From NCBI RefSeq assembly GCF_029193595.2, contig NZ_CP135052.1, forward strand, positions 1,736,001 through 1,800,000: a DNA stretch of 64,000 nucleotides, written 5' to 3'. Shown here piece after piece: positions 51,003-63,025 of the stretch (the stretch's first letter is position 1; each line of letters starts with the position of its first letter). This DNA is from Providencia hangzhouensis. Lineage in GTDB: Bacteria > Pseudomonadota > Gammaproteobacteria > Enterobacterales > Enterobacteriaceae. The notes beneath the pieces were generated by a model. It saw only the letters and a program-made list of their open reading frames with translations. It was not told the DNA's origin and made no database searches. Made by a program: the position numbers and the translations under genes.

Positions 51003-51351
51003 AAGTTTTAGTCATTGTTGCCTCTTTTACATGCCTTTCGGCTTTAGCCAATAATAGAATATAGCGTGATTAATACAGTTTGATGAAAAAGCCATACATA
51101 TTAGTGGATATCATCAGTATAAAATATGCTATTAGGTTGTACTTGCAAATAAGAACATTCAGAGAATGAATGGTAATCTAATGAAATATAAAGCGATTTA
51201 TCTTAAAAATGCGATAGTGTGTATTTTATAAAGAAATGATGAGGTGAACCCATGTGCTTAACATTTAATTTACATATGATGCGGGTTAGGGTCAAGAAAA
51301 TTTATGTTAAGTTTTGAAAATTAGTGGGATGAGATAGTTGAAGTTGAAAAT
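51003..51351. other. Gap between the small ORF and the fadL terminator
   Basis: About 350 bases of AT-rich DNA. No supported gene; it should hold the promoter of the 31-residue ORF. Confidence 0.4.
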
Positions 51352-51379
51352 AGTATCAGGGAGGGAGCTCCCTGATACT
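51348..51379 (-). terminator. Terminator after fadL
   Basis: A perfect 12-bp stem (AGTATCAGGGAG with CTCCCTGATACT) with a four-base loop, followed on the minus strand by ATTTTC. Confidence 0.75.
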
Positions 51380-51394
51380 TAAAAATTCAATTAA

Positions 51395-52690
51395 TTAAAA
51401 TGTATAGTTGAAGTTTACGCCGTATAACCAAGCAGAACCTTCAGATTTGAAGCGAGTTGTTGTGCTTGGGTCACCTTCTTTTAACATTTCATTGATATTA
51501 ACCTTCTTGCCATGCATATAAGCAATACCCACATCAACAGAAGTGTTTTCATTGAATGCGTAAGTTGAGCCCGCACTTAACCAGTAGCGATCTTGGTCAG
51601 GTATAGAAATTGAGCGGTACTCTGCACGAACAGGCGTTTGGTCGTAGGCGATACCGGTACGGAATGTCCAGTTGTCGTCATAGAAATAAGTGGTACCCAA
51701 AGCTAAACGCCAAGCATCTTTGAAATGCTCAGGTTTATGGAATAGCTCTTTGCCATCACTTTTTTGATAAGCGGTTAGCTCTTTAAATTCACTCCAGCCA
51801 GTATAGGCAACGCTGTAATGTAGAGCCCACTTAGGCGCAACTTTATGATATCCAGAGAATTCCCAGATATCCGGCAAATTAAGGTCCAACGTGCCTTTAA
51901 CGGTTTCTCCGCCCATTGGATTAAGAGGTTTCAGCAGAGGATGTTTTGGAATGTCATTAGTATATTTGCCATTTTCAAATTTAACTTTAACTTTTGAACG
52001 GTATGTGAAGCTTAAGCGGTTGTCTTGGTTGATTTCATATAAAAGACCCGCATTCCAGCCATAGCCCCAATCATCACCTTCTAATTTAGCTGCTGTTGTG
52101 CTTGATGTCACACCGAAAGGCGCCAATTGTTTTGCACTTACTCCTAAGTGGCGAGTGATCTCGGCATCAGCATAGACTGCATTAACGCCTAAGCCGAAAC
52201 TAAAATTATCATTTAACCGATAGGCGCCGCTTAGATTTAAGTTAACCGTTTTTAAATCTGTTTTTCCGCCAACAGGCCCACCAGCATAATTTTTAGGGAA
52301 ATCGGTGGCTAAACCAAAGTTGGTAGTCATTGATGTACCAACCGCCCATTTATCATTGACAGGAAAGATAAAGTGAGCGTTAGGAACAAGAGCATTTGGT
52401 GCGATATTGTTCGAAGTAAATATATCGTTATCACGCCCTTTAATATCAACACTTGGATCAATATAAACAGCACCAATAGAAAGAGAAGGGCGATCAAACA
52501 ACATCATGGCAGCAGGGTTTCGGCTTCCCTCACTTGCGTTGTCGCCCATCGCACCAGCCCCCGAAAACGCGCGTCCCAGTGCGGATGTAGAATATTCATT
52601 AAGCAAAAAACCAGCCGCGCCTGCGTTGGATGATACAATTGCCACTGCTATTGCTAAAGCTGATCTAGAGAACAGGTTTTTCTGGTTCAT
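51395..52690 (-). CDS. fadL: Long-chain fatty acid outer-membrane transporter FadL
   Basis: A 14-stranded outer-membrane barrel that imports long-chain fatty acids, 431 residues. The signal peptide ends near SSNAGAAGF; the mature N-terminus [20 protein letters not shown] is the plug region, and the protein ends in aromatic [11 protein letters not shown], the usual barrel C-terminus. ATG 52690 is chosen for the signal peptide; the frame stays open upstream to 52873 without merit. Two FadR-like sites lie just upstream. Confidence 0.95.
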   Translation of the reverse strand: MNQKNLFSRSALAIAVAIVSSNAGAAGFLLNEYSTSALGRAFSGAGAMGDNASEGSRNPAAMMLFDRPSLSIGAVYIDPSVDIKGRDNDIFTSNNIAPNALVPNAHFIFPVNDKWAVGTSMTTNFGLATDFPKNYAGGPVGGKTDLKTVNLNLSGAYRLNDNFSFGLGVNAVYADAEITRHLGVSAKQLAPFGVTSSTTAAKLEGDDWGYGWNAGLLYEINQDNRLSFTYRSKVKVKFENGKYTNDIPKHPLLKPLNPMGGETVKGTLDLNLPDIWEFSGYHKVAPKWALHYSVAYTGWSEFKELTAYQKSDGKELFHKPEHFKDAWRLALGTTYFYDDNWTFRTGIAYDQTPVRAEYRSISIPDQDRYWLSAGSTYAFNENTSVDVGIAYMHGKKVNINEMLKEGDPSTTTRFKSEGSAWLYGVNFNYTF

Positions 52691-52774
52691 GACCAAAACC
52701 CTCTTATGTTTTATTTTGAATAAAGCGACTTCTATCGCAAGAAGCGCAGAATTGTAGGGTCCCTTGCCGCTATG

Positions 52775-52815
52775 ACAAATCAGACCAGTTACTAGAGTAT
52801 AGGTCTGACCACCTG
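52775..52815 (-). promoter_or_regulatory. Two FadR-like operators upstream of fadL
   Basis: On the minus strand AACTGGTCTGATTTGTC (52775-52791) and AGGTGGTCAGACCTATA (52799-52815) resemble the FadR pattern AGCTGGTCCGAYNTNTT; the second is close to the known E. coli fadL site. FadR would repress fadL when no acyl-CoA is present. Confidence 0.65.
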
Positions 52816-53043
52816 ATATGTTGCAAGCTTGTTTTGCAGTTATTGTGACTTTGTTTTCAAAAATGCGACACATTTAACAAAATGGCAACATAAACTGACG
52901 AATTGGGAGCAATAAGTATACGAATACGGGGTAAGATCAAACTTATGTTTAATTATTAGCGATATATTTTGATACACACTAGTTTTTAGCACTTTTTCAG
53001 CGTTATGATAGCAGCTTAACAGTTTGTTTATTTGGAGAGTAAG

Positions 53044-53340
53044 ATGACTGATGCGATTAACCGTTGTAGCGCGGATGAAACCGCAGCCTGCTGCTGTGTA
53101 GATGTGGGAACAGTATTGGATAATAAAGACTGTACTGCTTCGTATCAGCATGTTTTTGCTACACAAGGTGAAGCAGAAACCATGTTGAAAACACTCACAG
53201 AGAAAGCAAAATCTGTTGAGTCAGACCCTTGTGTAATAACCCATTCTATCAAGTCTGTAGAGGGTGGAGTTGAGCTGACGGCTGAGTTTAGTTTTAGCTG
53301 TGAAGCTGAAAGCCTGATTTTTCAATTAGGCCTTCGTTAA
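53044..53340 (+). CDS. yfcZ: YfcZ/YiiS-family protein
   Basis: A 98-residue protein of unknown function. The Cys-rich N-terminus (RCSADETAACCCVDVGTVLD), the TASYQHVFA stretch and the ending SCEAESLIFQLGLR match YfcZ. ATG 53044 follows GGAGAGTAAG. It lies between fadL and fadI as in E. coli. Confidence 0.9.
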   Translation: MTDAINRCSADETAACCCVDVGTVLDNKDCTASYQHVFATQGEAETMLKTLTEKAKSVESDPCVITHSIKSVEGGVELTAEFSFSCEAESLIFQLGLR

Positions 53341-53537
53341 TCAAACGATTGAATTTACTCTGATTTGCCTTTTATCACTAAAACGATGGTGTGATTAACG
53401 TTCAGTGGTAAAAGGCTTCCTTTATCTTTTCACTTTCTTCTATTGCAAATCGCTGTGTTTTTACTCTAAGTTGCGTACCTGCTCGCATTTTTTATTAATA
53501 CCCATTGATAATTGTGAATTTTATGTTAACAATCATT

Positions 53538-53553
53538 ACAGGTCAGACCTCTT
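53538..53553 (+). promoter_or_regulatory. FadR-like operator upstream of fadI
   Basis: ACAGGTCAGACCTCTT fits most positions of the FadR operator pattern; it is 60 bases before fadI. Control of fadIJ by FadR is known in E. coli. Confidence 0.5.
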
Positions 53554-53612
53554 TGTCCGCTTAGTGAGTTAGTTAACTATAATTTTCATTTTTGCTTTTA
53601 GCAGGAGCGACC

Positions 53613-54932
53613 ATGAATCAATATCTCCACCATGGTGAAAATACAGATAAAACAAAAGAAAGGATCGCCATTGTCAGTGGTCTACGCTTGCCTTTTGCAA
53701 AGCAATCTACGGCATATGCAGGAATTCCAGCCGTCGATTTAGGTAAAGCAGTCGTTGCTGAATTATTAGCCCGCAGTGATTTAGACAAAAACCTTATTGA
53801 GCAACTGGTATTTGGGCAAGTAGTACAAATGCCTGAAGCGCCGAATATTGCGCGGGAAATTGTTCTTGGAACAGGTATGAGTGTCTCAACAGATGCCTAT
53901 AGTGTATCAAGAGCCTGTGCGACAAGTTTTCAAGCAATTGTTAACGTTGCTCAAAGTATGATGGTAGGTGATATTTCTATCGGTATTGCTGGCGGGGCCG
54001 ATTCATCTTCTGTGCTTCCTATTGGCGTATCAAAAAAATTGGCCGAGACATTATTAGCATTAAGTAAAGCGAAGTCTGTTGGGCAAAAATTATCCCTGTT
54101 AACGAAATTACGCCTGAAGGATTTAGCGCCAGTCGCACCAGGCGTTGCGGAATATTCTACAGGGCTGCGTATGGGCGATACCGCAGAGCAAATGGCGAAA
54201 AGTTATCAAATTAGCCGAGCCCAGCAAGATGAACTCGCCCATCGTTCGCATATATTAGCGACAAAAGCGTGGGAAAATGGTGCTTTAAATAATGAAGTTA
54301 TGACTGCGTATATGCCTCCCTTTAAGCAAGCATTTTCCCAAGATAACAATGTACGAACAAACTCAGTATTATCATCTTATGCGAAATTAAAACCTGCCTT
54401 TGACCGTAAACACGGTAGTGTTACCGCCGCAAACAGTACTCCGCTGACCGATGGCGCCGCAGCAGTGTTGATGATGACAGAATCTCGTGCGAAATCGTTG
54501 GGTTATACACCGTTAGGCTACATTCGAAGCTATGCGTTTTCAGCGATAGACGTATGGGAAGATATGCTATTAGGGCCTTCTTATGCCACACCACTCGCAT
54601 TAAAACGTGCAGGGCTATCGTTGCAAGACTTATCCCTGATTGATATGCATGAGGCCTTTGCTGCGCAAACGCTCGCTAATTTACACATGTTTGGTAGCCG
54701 TAAATTCGCTCAGGAGAAACTGGGAATGGATAACGCAATTGGCGAAGTGGATATGGCTAAATTTAACGTCTTAGGCGGTTCTATCGCTTATGGGCACCCA
54801 TTTGCGGCTACAGGCGCACGAATGGTGACTCAAACCCTAAATGAATTGCGCAGACGGGGTGGTGGTTTTGGTTTAACAACAGCTTGTGCTGCGGGTGGTT
54901 TAGGTGCAGCTATGATCTTAGAGGTGGAATAA
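53613..54932 (+). CDS. fadI: 3-ketoacyl-CoA thiolase FadI
   Basis: Thiolase subunit of the second (anaerobic) fatty acid oxidation complex, 439 residues. The acyl-accepting Cys is in [15 protein letters not shown]; the His and second Cys are in [30 protein letters not shown] and [16 protein letters not shown] 53613 has AGGAG at five bases. The TAATG overlap couples it to fadJ. Confidence 0.95.
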   Translation: MNQYLHHGENTDKTKERIAIVSGLRLPFAKQSTAYAGIPAVDLGKAVVAELLARSDLDKNLIEQLVFGQVVQMPEAPNIAREIVLGTGMSVSTDAYSVSRACATSFQAIVNVAQSMMVGDISIGIAGGADSSSVLPIGVSKKLAETLLALSKAKSVGQKLSLLTKLRLKDLAPVAPGVAEYSTGLRMGDTAEQMAKSYQISRAQQDELAHRSHILATKAWENGALNNEVMTAYMPPFKQAFSQDNNVRTNSVLSSYAKLKPAFDRKHGSVTAANSTPLTDGAAAVLMMTESRAKSLGYTPLGYIRSYAFSAIDVWEDMLLGPSYATPLALKRAGLSLQDLSLIDMHEAFAAQTLANLHMFGSRKFAQEKLGMDNAIGEVDMAKFNVLGGSIAYGHPFAATGARMVTQTLNELRRRGGGFGLTTACAAGGLGAAMILEVE

Positions 54933-57154
54933 TGGCTCAAAATTCTGCTACAGAAGTTGCAAGAGAAACAACACAACAGGCTTTTAGCTTAGAAATTTAT
55001 GGCGAAAACGTGGGGGTGATTTTCATTGATGTTCCCAATGAAAAAGTCAATACATTAAAAGCTGAGTTTGCGGAGCAATTCCTTGCGATTTTACAGCAAG
55101 CGCAGTCTACCTCTGGCCTGAAAGGGTTAGTTATTACCTCAGGGAAAAAAGATAATTTTATTGCAGGTGCGGACATTAGCATGATCGCTGGCTGTGAAAA
55201 TAAAGCCCAAGCCAGTGAGTTGTCAAAAGCAGGCCATGTATTATTTGATAAAATCGATAATTACCCCTTGCCTATTATTGCTGCGATACATGGTGCGTGT
55301 TTAGGGGGTGGGCTAGAGCTTGCTTTAGCATGTCATGCACGAGTTTGTTCAAATGATAATAAAACGAAATTAGGCTTACCCGAAGTACAATTGGGATTGT
55401 TACCCGGTTCCGGAGGAACGCAGCGTTTACCTAGGTTGATCGGCATTCCACATGCATTGGATTTAATGCTGACAGGTCGTCAGTTAAAAGCCAAACAGGC
55501 GCTGAAATTAGGGTTGGTTGATGATGTGGTTCCTGAGTCTATTTTACTCGACGTTGCAGTTAAAATGGTGAAAAAAGGGGGCGTTCAGCGTCCTGCTATT
55601 CATTGGCAACAGCGCTTATTAAGCAGCAAATTACTTCGCAATAAAGTGTTCGATAGCGCCAAACAAAAAGCACTCAGCAAAACCAAAGGCCATTACCCAG
55701 CCCCTGAAAAAATTATTCATGTTGTGAAAACAGGAATGAATAAAGGGTTGCAAGCCGGTTATGCAGAAGAAGCGAAAGCCTTTGGTGAGCTTGTGATGAC
55801 ACCAGAGTCTGCTGCATTACGTAATTTATTTTTTGCGGTTACTGCGTTAAAAAATGAAACGGGTGCACAAGCAACACCCTTGAAGATTAATCAAGTTGGT
55901 GTGCTTGGTGGCGGGTTGATGGGGGGCGGAATTGCTTATGTCACGGCTTTTCAAGGTAAATTACCCGTTCGTATTAAAGATATTTCAGACAAAGGTGTTA
56001 CCCAAGCCTTGCGCTATAGCTGGGATCTGCTGACTCAGCGAGTTATCAAGCGGCGGTTATTAGCTCGAGAGCGTGCAGCCGTTATGGCTAGAGTATCAGG
56101 CACATTAAGTTATCAAGGTCTTGAAAACGCTAATGTTATTATTGAGGCGGTATTTGAAGATTTAGCACTAAAACAAAAAATGGTTGCTGAAGTTGAAAAG
56201 ATGTCGAAACAACAAGCCATTTTTGCTTCTAATACATCATCTTTACCTATTCACCAAATTGCACAGAATGCGACCCATCCTGAAAAAGTTATTGGCTTAC
56301 ACTATTTTAGTCCAGTGGATAAAATGCCGCTGGTTGAAGTCATCCCTCATCAACACACCGATGAAACAACGATTGCAACTGTTGTTGCTTTGGCAAAACG
56401 CCAAGGCAAAACAGCGATTGTTGTAGGGGATGATGCAGGTTTCTATGTAAATCGTATTTTAGCGCCATTCTTATGTGAAGCCGCCCGATGCCTTGTTGAA
56501 GGTGAATCAATAGAGCATATTGACCGTGCTTTAGTTGAATTTGGCTTCCCTGTCGGGCCTTTTAATCTATTAGACGAAGTCGGTATTGATGTAGGGACTA
56601 AAATTTTACCGATTTTAGTTGAGCGTTTTGGTGAGCGTTTTAAAGCCCCTGATTTACTCGATAAAGTCGTTAAAGATGACCGAAAAGGGAAGAAAAACGG
56701 CAAAGGTTTTTATGAATATGGTCATCACACAAATAAGTTGTGGTTTTGGAAAAAAGCCAATAAACGTCAAGTTGATAAAACCATTTATTCACTGATTGGC
56801 GTAGTTCCCAACAATACACTAACTAAAGCGGATATTGCACAGCGGTGCGTTATGATGATGCTTAACGAAGCTGCCCGTTGTCTTGATGAAAATATCATTA
56901 AAAGTGCGCGTGATGGGGATGTGGGGGCGGTATTTGGTATCGGTTTCCCGCCTTTCTTTGGTGGCCCATTCAGGTATATGGATAGCTTGGGGATTGCAAA
57001 AACCGTGGAAACCCTGAATAACCTCGCTGTGAAATATGGTGATAAATTCGAGCCTTGTGAATTGCTATGTAACATGGCAGAAAATAATCAAACCTTTTTT
57101 TCTGCAAATGCAGAAGATGAGGTTAACGCAACAAAACTAAGTAACGAACAATAA
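54932..57154 (+). CDS. fadJ: Fatty acid oxidation multifunctional enzyme FadJ
   Basis: 740-residue fusion of enoyl-CoA hydratase and 3-hydroxyacyl-CoA dehydrogenase. The hydratase part has the oxyanion loop [17 protein letters not shown] and catalytic Glu in [20 protein letters not shown]. The dehydrogenase part starts with NAD motif [15 protein letters not shown] (about residue 328) and carries the catalytic His in [17 protein letters not shown]. It is slightly longer than E. coli FadJ. Overlaps fadI by TAATG. Confidence 0.96.
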   Translation: MAQNSATEVARETTQQAFSLEIYGENVGVIFIDVPNEKVNTLKAEFAEQFLAILQQAQSTSGLKGLVITSGKKDNFIAGADISMIAGCENKAQASELSKAGHVLFDKIDNYPLPIIAAIHGACLGGGLELALACHARVCSNDNKTKLGLPEVQLGLLPGSGGTQRLPRLIGIPHALDLMLTGRQLKAKQALKLGLVDDVVPESILLDVAVKMVKKGGVQRPAIHWQQRLLSSKLLRNKVFDSAKQKALSKTKGHYPAPEKIIHVVKTGMNKGLQAGYAEEAKAFGELVMTPESAALRNLFFAVTALKNETGAQATPLKINQVGVLGGGLMGGGIAYVTAFQGKLPVRIKDISDKGVTQALRYSWDLLTQRVIKRRLLARERAAVMARVSGTLSYQGLENANVIIEAVFEDLALKQKMVAEVEKMSKQQAIFASNTSSLPIHQIAQNATHPEKVIGLHYFSPVDKMPLVEVIPHQHTDETTIATVVALAKRQGKTAIVVGDDAGFYVNRILAPFLCEAARCLVEGESIEHIDRALVEFGFPVGPFNLLDEVGIDVGTKILPILVERFGERFKAPDLLDKVVKDDRKGKKNGKGFYEYGHHTNKLWFWKKANKRQVDKTIYSLIGVVPNNTLTKADIAQRCVMMMLNEAARCLDENIIKSARDGDVGAVFGIGFPPFFGGPFRYMDSLGIAKTVETLNNLAVKYGDKFEPCELLCNMAENNQTFFSANAEDEVNATKLSNEQ

Positions 57155-57210
57155 TGGCATAGCAGGGTAGACTATTAGCCGATGGTTGTTTGATTCAATA
57201 AAACTAGTCA

Positions 57211-57251
57211 AGGCCTGATGCCAAATATATTCTTGGTTATCAGGCTTTTTT
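57211..57251 (+). terminator. Terminator after fadJ
   Basis: GCCTGAT (57213-57219) pairs with ATCAGGC (57239-57245), with further CCAA/TTGG pairing inside, followed by a T run. The rest of the 345-base gap to sixA shows no gene. Confidence 0.75.
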
Positions 57252-57499
57252 AAGTAAAGTTCGCATGATTAGAATAAATAATTATATTATCTTTAACTGA
57301 TTGATAATAAATAGCAAACTTTAGCCCACAACATAGCCAGCTAAAGAAACATACATAAAAATCTACCCAAATCATTTTCTTTGTTGGTCATTTCATGCAG
57401 AATCACATTTCACCCCAACTGATGGTTACTTTTACAACAATTATCTTAACAACAAAAGAATAACCACCTTAATAAGGTAGGTTACTCAGATGGTGGATT

Positions 57500-57982
57500 A
57501 TGCAAGTTTACATTATGCGTCACGGTGATGCAGCGATACAAGCGCCTAGCGATGCTGAGCGCCCATTGACTCAAAAGGGAAAAGACGACTCAGTATTAAT
57601 GGCTCAATGGTTACAGAACCAAGGTATTAAGATTGATTCGGTGTTAGTAAGCCCTTATTTAAGAGCCGAACAAACTAGGCAGGTTGTGAGTCAATACCTT
57701 GATTTGCCAGCAAAGTCGGAAATTTTAGGGCAATTAACACCTGGAGGGAATGCTGAATTTGTGGCTGATCATATTCGAGACCTTGCTGTGCTAGGTGCAA
57801 ATGCGATATTAGTTGTATCTCATTTACCGCTGGTTGGTTATTTAGTATCGGAGCTGTGCCCACATAAAGAACCACCTATGTTCACCACATCAACAGTTGC
57901 ATGCGTAGATATTGATGTGGCTCATCAGAAAAGTCATTTCGAATGGATGTTGAGCCCATCACAATTGCTGTTTGCTAAATAA
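57500..57982 (+). CDS. sixA: Phosphohistidine phosphatase SixA
   Basis: A 160-residue histidine phosphatase. The catalytic RHG motif is MQVYIMRHGDAA (His8); the second His is in ILVVSHLPLVGYL. In E. coli SixA acts on the nitrogen PTS phosphocarrier NPr and earlier was described for ArcB. Located after fadIJ, as in E. coli. Confidence 0.93.
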   Translation: MQVYIMRHGDAAIQAPSDAERPLTQKGKDDSVLMAQWLQNQGIKIDSVLVSPYLRAEQTRQVVSQYLDLPAKSEILGQLTPGGNAEFVADHIRDLAVLGANAILVVSHLPLVGYLVSELCPHKEPPMFTTSTVACVDIDVAHQKSHFEWMLSPSQLLFAK

Positions 57983-58001
57983 TACAGAACAGTATGAGCG
58001 C

Positions 58002-58544
58002 TTAACGGCGAGCGCTCTCTGCAGTTTCAATAAGTAGTAATAAGGCAGCATTACCACCCCATTCTTTAGGTGCTTGGTGAAAAGCAATAATATCAGGATG
58101 TTGGGCAAGCCATAGTGGTGTTTGCTGCTTTAAAACATGCTTGCCATGGCCGTGCATAATGCAGGCACAATAGACATTTTCACGCTTACAGGCCGCAATA
58201 AGCGCGCCAATTTCTTGTTTTGCTTCCATTTGTGTTAAGCCATGTAAATCTAAAAATAGCTCGGGAACGTAGTCACCCCGACGAAGTTTCTTTAATTCAT
58301 AAGGGTTGGCTTCTGGCCTTAAATAACGTGTAGGCCCTTCATTTTCAAGTTGAGGCTGGAATTCATCTGAAAAATAAAAAGAGGCGTCAACCTGTTCTTG
58401 CATGACTTTTTTATTTGATGCTTGTGTCACTTTGGCACGTACAGGTGCGTGCAGGACTTGGTCCTGACGGATTTTTTTTGCTCCATTAATGGCTTCTTTG
58501 AAAAGACGAATATCTTCATCTTCTAGACCAAATTTTTTTTTCAT
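58002..58544 (-). CDS. smrB: Ribosome-rescue endonuclease SmrB
   Basis: A 180-residue Smr-domain protein. The N-terminal extension binds the collided ribosome; the Smr domain has [16 protein letters not shown] with the DLHG motif and the C-terminal [12 protein letters not shown]. SmrB cleaves mRNA between collided ribosomes in E. coli. Convergent with sixA, 19 bases apart. In E. coli prmB and aroC follow on the other side; here the hut genes begin. Confidence 0.93.
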   Translation of the reverse strand: MKKKFGLEDEDIRLFKEAINGAKKIRQDQVLHAPVRAKVTQASNKKVMQEQVDASFYFSDEFQPQLENEGPTRYLRPEANPYELKKLRRGDYVPELFLDLHGLTQMEAKQEIGALIAACKRENVYCACIMHGHGKHVLKQQTPLWLAQHPDIIAFHQAPKEWGGNAALLLLIETAESARR

Positions 58545-58670
58545 AATTTTAGTAATGTATTTTTGTGATTAATTTTTCTGGTTGCTAGTGTAACTCATTT
58601 TTAATGAATGGTGATAATCGTAGATTGTTCGCGTGAAGTAACATTTTTATAACCTTTTTACAGGTAAGCA

Positions 58671-58708
58671 TTGACAAAAGGGGACTTGCTAGTCTAATTG
58701 TATATACA
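58671..58708 (+). promoter_or_regulatory. hutI promoter with HutC-type operator
   Basis: TTGACA (58671-58676) and CTAATT (58694-58699) are 17 bases apart. The palindrome TGTATATACA (58699-58708) overlaps the end of the -10. The same palindrome stands before hutU. It fits the TGTA-N2-TACA core reported for HutC. Confidence 0.7.
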
Positions 58709-58768
58709 TATCTATACTATTTATTAATACAATGATTAAAACTGAATTCAATAACAATAGGAAAAACG

Positions 58769-60007
58769 ATGGTATTCAAAACACACTCACAAGATATCGT
58801 TTGGCGTAATGGCCGTATTGCCACTATGGACCCAGAACTATCGGTCCCTTATGGACTTGTTGAACACCATGATTTAGTTGTCCGTGATAATAAAATAGTT
58901 GCAATTGTTCCTTCTCGGGAAGTTGAATTAAATGACTGCCAGGTTATTGATGTCAAAGGTAAATTAATAACGCCCGGATTAATTGATTGCCATACACATT
59001 TAGTTTTTGGCGGTGACCGTGCTTCTGAATGGGAACAGAGAATGAATGGGGTTTCTTATGAAACCATTAGTTCTCAAGGTGGTGGAATTAATTCTACTGT
59101 GCGTGAAACTCGCAAGATGAGCGAGAACGAATTGTTTGAACGAGCTAAACCAAGGCTCGAAGCATTAATTCGAGAAGGCGTGACAAGTATTGAAATGAAA
59201 TCAGGTTATGGGCTTGACTATGAAAATGAAGAAAAACAATTACAAGTCGCGAAACAGTTATCTGCACAATATCCTATTTCAGTCAGTTCAACCCTGCTTT
59301 CCGCTCACACTGTCCCCGTTGAATATAAAGATAGACCTGATGAATACATTGATTTGATTTGCCAAAAAATCATGCCTGAATTATGGGAAAAAGGCCTGTT
59401 TGAGGCGGTAGATGTTTTCTGTGAAAGTGTAGGGTTTTCCCTTTCTCAAAGTGAAAAATTATTTTCAGCGGCTCAGAAATTAGGGATCCCAGTGAAAGGG
59501 CATGTGGAGCAGTTATCAAACTTAGGTGGGAGCGAGTTGGTTGCTCGTTACAAAGGTTTGTCAGTTGACCATATTGAATATCTAGACCTAGAAGGGATTA
59601 AAGCACTTAAAGCGAGTGGAACGGTTGCAGTTTTATTACCGGGAGCATTTTATTTTTTACGGGAAACCAAGTTACCGCCAATTGAGCTGTTGCGGGAACA
59701 CAATGTTCCTATGGCAGTTTCAACGGATTTTAACCCGGGCACCAGTCCTTTTGCCTCATTACGTATTATTATGAATATGGCGGCCGTCCTATTTAAGCTG
59801 ACACCGGAGGAGATATGGGCAGGCGTGACACGTAACGCTGCAAAGGCGTTAGGCCGTGAAAATAGCCATGGGCAATTGAAAACGGGCTTTGTTGCTGATT
59901 TTGTTGTGTGGAATGCGCAAGAGCCTGTCGAAATGATTTATGAACAAGGGAGTAATCCATTGTTCATTAGAGTGCATGAAGGCAAAATTACCCATCGAAA
60001 CGGGTGA
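58769..60007 (+). CDS. hutI: Imidazolonepropionase
   Basis: Third enzyme of histidine degradation: hydrolyses imidazolone propionate to formiminoglutamate. 412 residues, amidohydrolase superfamily. Metal ligands are seen in [22 protein letters not shown], and the Asp in [19 protein letters not shown] is a further family stretch. AATAGGA precedes the ATG. Own promoter with a HutC-type operator. Confidence 0.96.
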   Translation: MVFKTHSQDIVWRNGRIATMDPELSVPYGLVEHHDLVVRDNKIVAIVPSREVELNDCQVIDVKGKLITPGLIDCHTHLVFGGDRASEWEQRMNGVSYETISSQGGGINSTVRETRKMSENELFERAKPRLEALIREGVTSIEMKSGYGLDYENEEKQLQVAKQLSAQYPISVSSTLLSAHTVPVEYKDRPDEYIDLICQKIMPELWEKGLFEAVDVFCESVGFSLSQSEKLFSAAQKLGIPVKGHVEQLSNLGGSELVARYKGLSVDHIEYLDLEGIKALKASGTVAVLLPGAFYFLRETKLPPIELLREHNVPMAVSTDFNPGTSPFASLRIIMNMAAVLFKLTPEEIWAGVTRNAAKALGRENSHGQLKTGFVADFVVWNAQEPVEMIYEQGSNPLFIRVHEGKITHRNG

Positions 60008-60277
60008 TATATGTGACCCGCAGTTCTAGCTACGAAAATAACAATAATTAATAGTGGTAAATGATGTTGTTTGCCGCAATTTACCCTAAATATTTTCTGT
60101 TTTTTGTTTGTTTTTATTAAAATTACATCGTTTAATTATGTGAATGCTTAATAATTAAGCATGATGTTTTTATTCGCGACTGTCAGGATAAAAAATGTCC
60201 GATAGCACTAAGGTCGTGTTGTATGCTATCCAATGAATAGCATATTAATACTTAAGATTTTAATCATTAAATTGGAA

Positions 60278-61015
60278 ATGACTGTGACAGCCGATAAAAA
60301 GGATAAACAGGGGGCACCGCTCCCACTCTATTTGCAAGTAAAACAATCGATAATTGAAAAGATCCATACGGCAGAGTGGAAGGCAAATGACCGTATTCCA
60401 TCTGAGTCTGAGCTCGTGACACAGTTTCAATGTAGCCGGATGACCGCTAACCGAGCACTACGTGAATTAACGGCTGAAGGGTTATTGGTTCGCTTGCAAG
60501 GTGTGGGAACGTTTGTGGCTGAGCCAAAGGGGCAATCCGCACTATTTGAAATACACAGTATTGAAGCCGAAATACTGGCAAGAAACCATAAATACAGTTG
60601 CAGGATCATTAAACTCGAAGAAATACAAGCGTCTCCAGCGCTCGCAAATGAATTAAATATCAGCCCAGATAGCGCCGTGTTTCATTCTATTATTGTACAT
60701 TTAGAAAATGATGTCCCTGTACAAATTGAAGACAGATATGTCAATGCCTTAGCAGCACCTGACTATTTAAAGCAAAATTTTTCATCGATTACACCGCATG
60801 ATTATTTGTCTCAAGTCGCTCCTTTAACACAAGGGGAGCATATTGTTGAGGCCGTAGAGGCAGATGAGCGCTCAGCGAGGTTATTGCAAATTACCATAGG
60901 TGCATCTTGTTTGTTAATTACAAGGCGTACTTGGTCCCAGTCTTTCACGGTGACAAGTACCAAACTATTGTTTCCTGGTCACCGCTATAAGCTTAAAGGT
61001 AGTTTCACGTCATAA
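60278..61015 (+). CDS. hutC: Histidine utilisation repressor HutC
   Basis: GntR/HutC-family repressor, 245 residues, that senses urocanate. The N-terminal winged HTH is PLYLQVKQSIIEKIHTAEW to GVGTFVAEPK; the C-terminal UTRA ligand domain runs from about residue 95, with FHSIIVHLENDVPVQIEDRY typical of HutC. It is 270 bases after hutI, with no hutG between. The start is uncertain: ATG 60278 is closest to the family start, GTG 60284 has better spacing to GGA. Confidence 0.9.
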   Translation: MTVTADKKDKQGAPLPLYLQVKQSIIEKIHTAEWKANDRIPSESELVTQFQCSRMTANRALRELTAEGLLVRLQGVGTFVAEPKGQSALFEIHSIEAEILARNHKYSCRIIKLEEIQASPALANELNISPDSAVFHSIIVHLENDVPVQIEDRYVNALAAPDYLKQNFSSITPHDYLSQVAPLTQGEHIVEAVEADERSARLLQITIGASCLLITRRTWSQSFTVTSTKLLFPGHRYKLKGSFTS

Positions 61016-61269
61016 GTTATTTCTCCACGTAAAAGTATGGGCGGAATGATATACAACATATTTTCCGCTTATCGTATCGAGTGATTTCCTTTCATACCCA
61101 TTTCGTGTGAATTTATTGTGAATTAAATGTGATCCAACAAGCATATTTAGAATAAAAAACACACACAAAAATATCAGGTTCATTTTATATCCAATTGTTT
61201 TATTTGAATAAAAATATTTTTATATCATATTTTTTTAATCTTTATGTTAAAAGATTGATTGATCGTACA

Positions 61270-61279
61270 TGTATATACA
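61270..61279 (+). promoter_or_regulatory. HutC-type operator before hutU
   Basis: TGTATATACA, identical to the palindrome before hutI, lies 68 bases upstream of the hutU start in an otherwise AT-rich 322-base gap. That gap shows no gene. Confidence 0.7.
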
Positions 61280-61337
61280 ACTATATCTATAAGAACAATA
61301 AAAGGTAGCTAATGGACAGATAAAAGAGGGTATATAA

Positions 61338-63017
61338 GTGACAGCACTGAATAATAAATATCGAAATATCGAAATTAGGGCGCCGCGGGGAAACACATTA
61401 AATGCCAAAAGTTGGCTGACAGAAGCCCCATTACGCATGTTAATGAATAACCTTGATCCTGATGTTGCAGAAAATCCTCATGAATTAGTGGTCTATGGCG
61501 GTATCGGGCGTGCAGCACGTAATTGGCAATGCTATGACCAAATTGTTGAGTCCTTAAAACAACTCGAGAGTGATGAAACACTGCTGGTTCAGTCAGGTAA
61601 GCCCGTCGGTGTTTTCAAAACCCATGCAAATGCTCCACGTGTTTTAATTGCTAACTCAAATATAGTGCCACATTGGGCAAACTGGGAGCATTTCAATGAG
61701 TTGGATGCGAAAGGCCTCGCCATGTACGGGCAAATGACGGCAGGTAGCTGGATTTATATCGGTAGCCAAGGCATTGTTCAAGGAACGTATGAAACCTTTG
61801 TGGAAGCCGCTCGTCAGCACTTTAATGGTGATTTAACCGGGCGTTGGGTATTGACTGCAGGTTTGGGTGGAATGGGGGGAGCGCAACCTCTTGCTGCAAC
61901 ATTGGCTGGTGCATGCTCATTGAATATTGAGTGCCAGCAAAGCCGTATTGATTTCCGTTTAAGAACTCACTATGTGGATGAACAAGCGGCCGACCTTGAT
62001 GATGCATTAGCGCGTCTTAAAAAATATACATCGGAAGGAAAAGCCATTTCTATTGCACTGTGTGCCAATGCCGCTGAAATTCTGCCTGAGCTTGTCAAAC
62101 GTGGTGTAAAACCGGATATGGTGACCGATCAGACAAGTGCTCATGACCCGCTAAATGGTTATTTGCCAATTGGGATGAGCTGGGAAGAGTACCGTGAGCG
62201 CAGTGTCCAAGAGCCCCAAGCCACCGCGTTGGCAGCGAAAAAATCCATGGCTGAACATGTTAAAGCCATGTTAGCGTTCAAACAACAAGGCATTCCTACG
62301 TTTGATTATGGGAACAATATTCGCCAAATGGCGTTGGAAATGGGCGTAGAGAATGCGTTTGATTTCCCTGGTTTTGTGCCTGCTTATATTCGCCCACTAT
62401 TTTGCCGCGGTGTTGGCCCATTCCGCTGGGTCGCGTTATCAGGGGATCCTGAAGATATCTATAAAACCGATGCGAAAGTGAAAGAGCTGCTACCGGATGA
62501 TAAGCATTTACATCGCTGGTTGGATATGGCTCGTGAACGTATTAGCTTCCAAGGCTTGCCAGCACGTATTTGTTGGGTAGGGCTTGGGGACCGCGCTAAA
62601 TTAGGTTTAGCATTCAATGAGATGGTAAGAAGCGGTGAGGTTTCGGCCCCGATTGTTATTGGTCGTGACCATCTGGATTCAGGTTCAGTGGCCAGCCCAA
62701 ACCGTGAAACAGAATCCATGAAAGATGGCTCTGATGCCGTTTCAGACTGGCCGTTACTCAATGCGTTATTAAATACAGCCAGTGGTGCGACGTGGGTATC
62801 TTTACATCACGGTGGTGGCGTAGGTATGGGCTTCTCTCAGCACTCTGGGGTAGTGATTGTGTGTGATGGAACGGATGAAGCAGCAGAGCGTATTGCCCGA
62901 GTGTTGCACAATGACCCGGCAACCGGTGTCATGCGCCATGCCGATGCGGGCTATGACATCGCTATCGCATGTGCGCAGGAAAAAAATCTTAATTTACCAA
63001 TGATTAAAACACGTTAA
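61338..63017 (+). CDS. hutU: Urocanate hydratase
   Basis: Second step of histidine degradation; converts urocanate to imidazolone propionate using tightly bound NAD+. 559 residues. Clear landmarks: [55 protein letters not shown] (NAD loop), [16 protein letters not shown] and the [19 protein letters not shown] active-site region. GTG start at 61338 with AGAGGG at seven bases. hutH follows 8 bases later. Confidence 0.97.
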   Translation: MTALNNKYRNIEIRAPRGNTLNAKSWLTEAPLRMLMNNLDPDVAENPHELVVYGGIGRAARNWQCYDQIVESLKQLESDETLLVQSGKPVGVFKTHANAPRVLIANSNIVPHWANWEHFNELDAKGLAMYGQMTAGSWIYIGSQGIVQGTYETFVEAARQHFNGDLTGRWVLTAGLGGMGGAQPLAATLAGACSLNIECQQSRIDFRLRTHYVDEQAADLDDALARLKKYTSEGKAISIALCANAAEILPELVKRGVKPDMVTDQTSAHDPLNGYLPIGMSWEEYRERSVQEPQATALAAKKSMAEHVKAMLAFKQQGIPTFDYGNNIRQMALEMGVENAFDFPGFVPAYIRPLFCRGVGPFRWVALSGDPEDIYKTDAKVKELLPDDKHLHRWLDMARERISFQGLPARICWVGLGDRAKLGLAFNEMVRSGEVSAPIVIGRDHLDSGSVASPNRETESMKDGSDAVSDWPLLNALLNTASGATWVSLHHGGGVGMGFSQHSGVVIVCDGTDEAAERIARVLHNDPATGVMRHADAGYDIAIACAQEKNLNLPMIKTR

Positions 63018-63025
63018 GGAGTGCC

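Noticed and set aside
52840..53166. 108-codon minus-strand frame
   Set aside because: Overlaps yfcZ and the fadL upstream region; Cys-rich by chance reading of yfcZ antisense.
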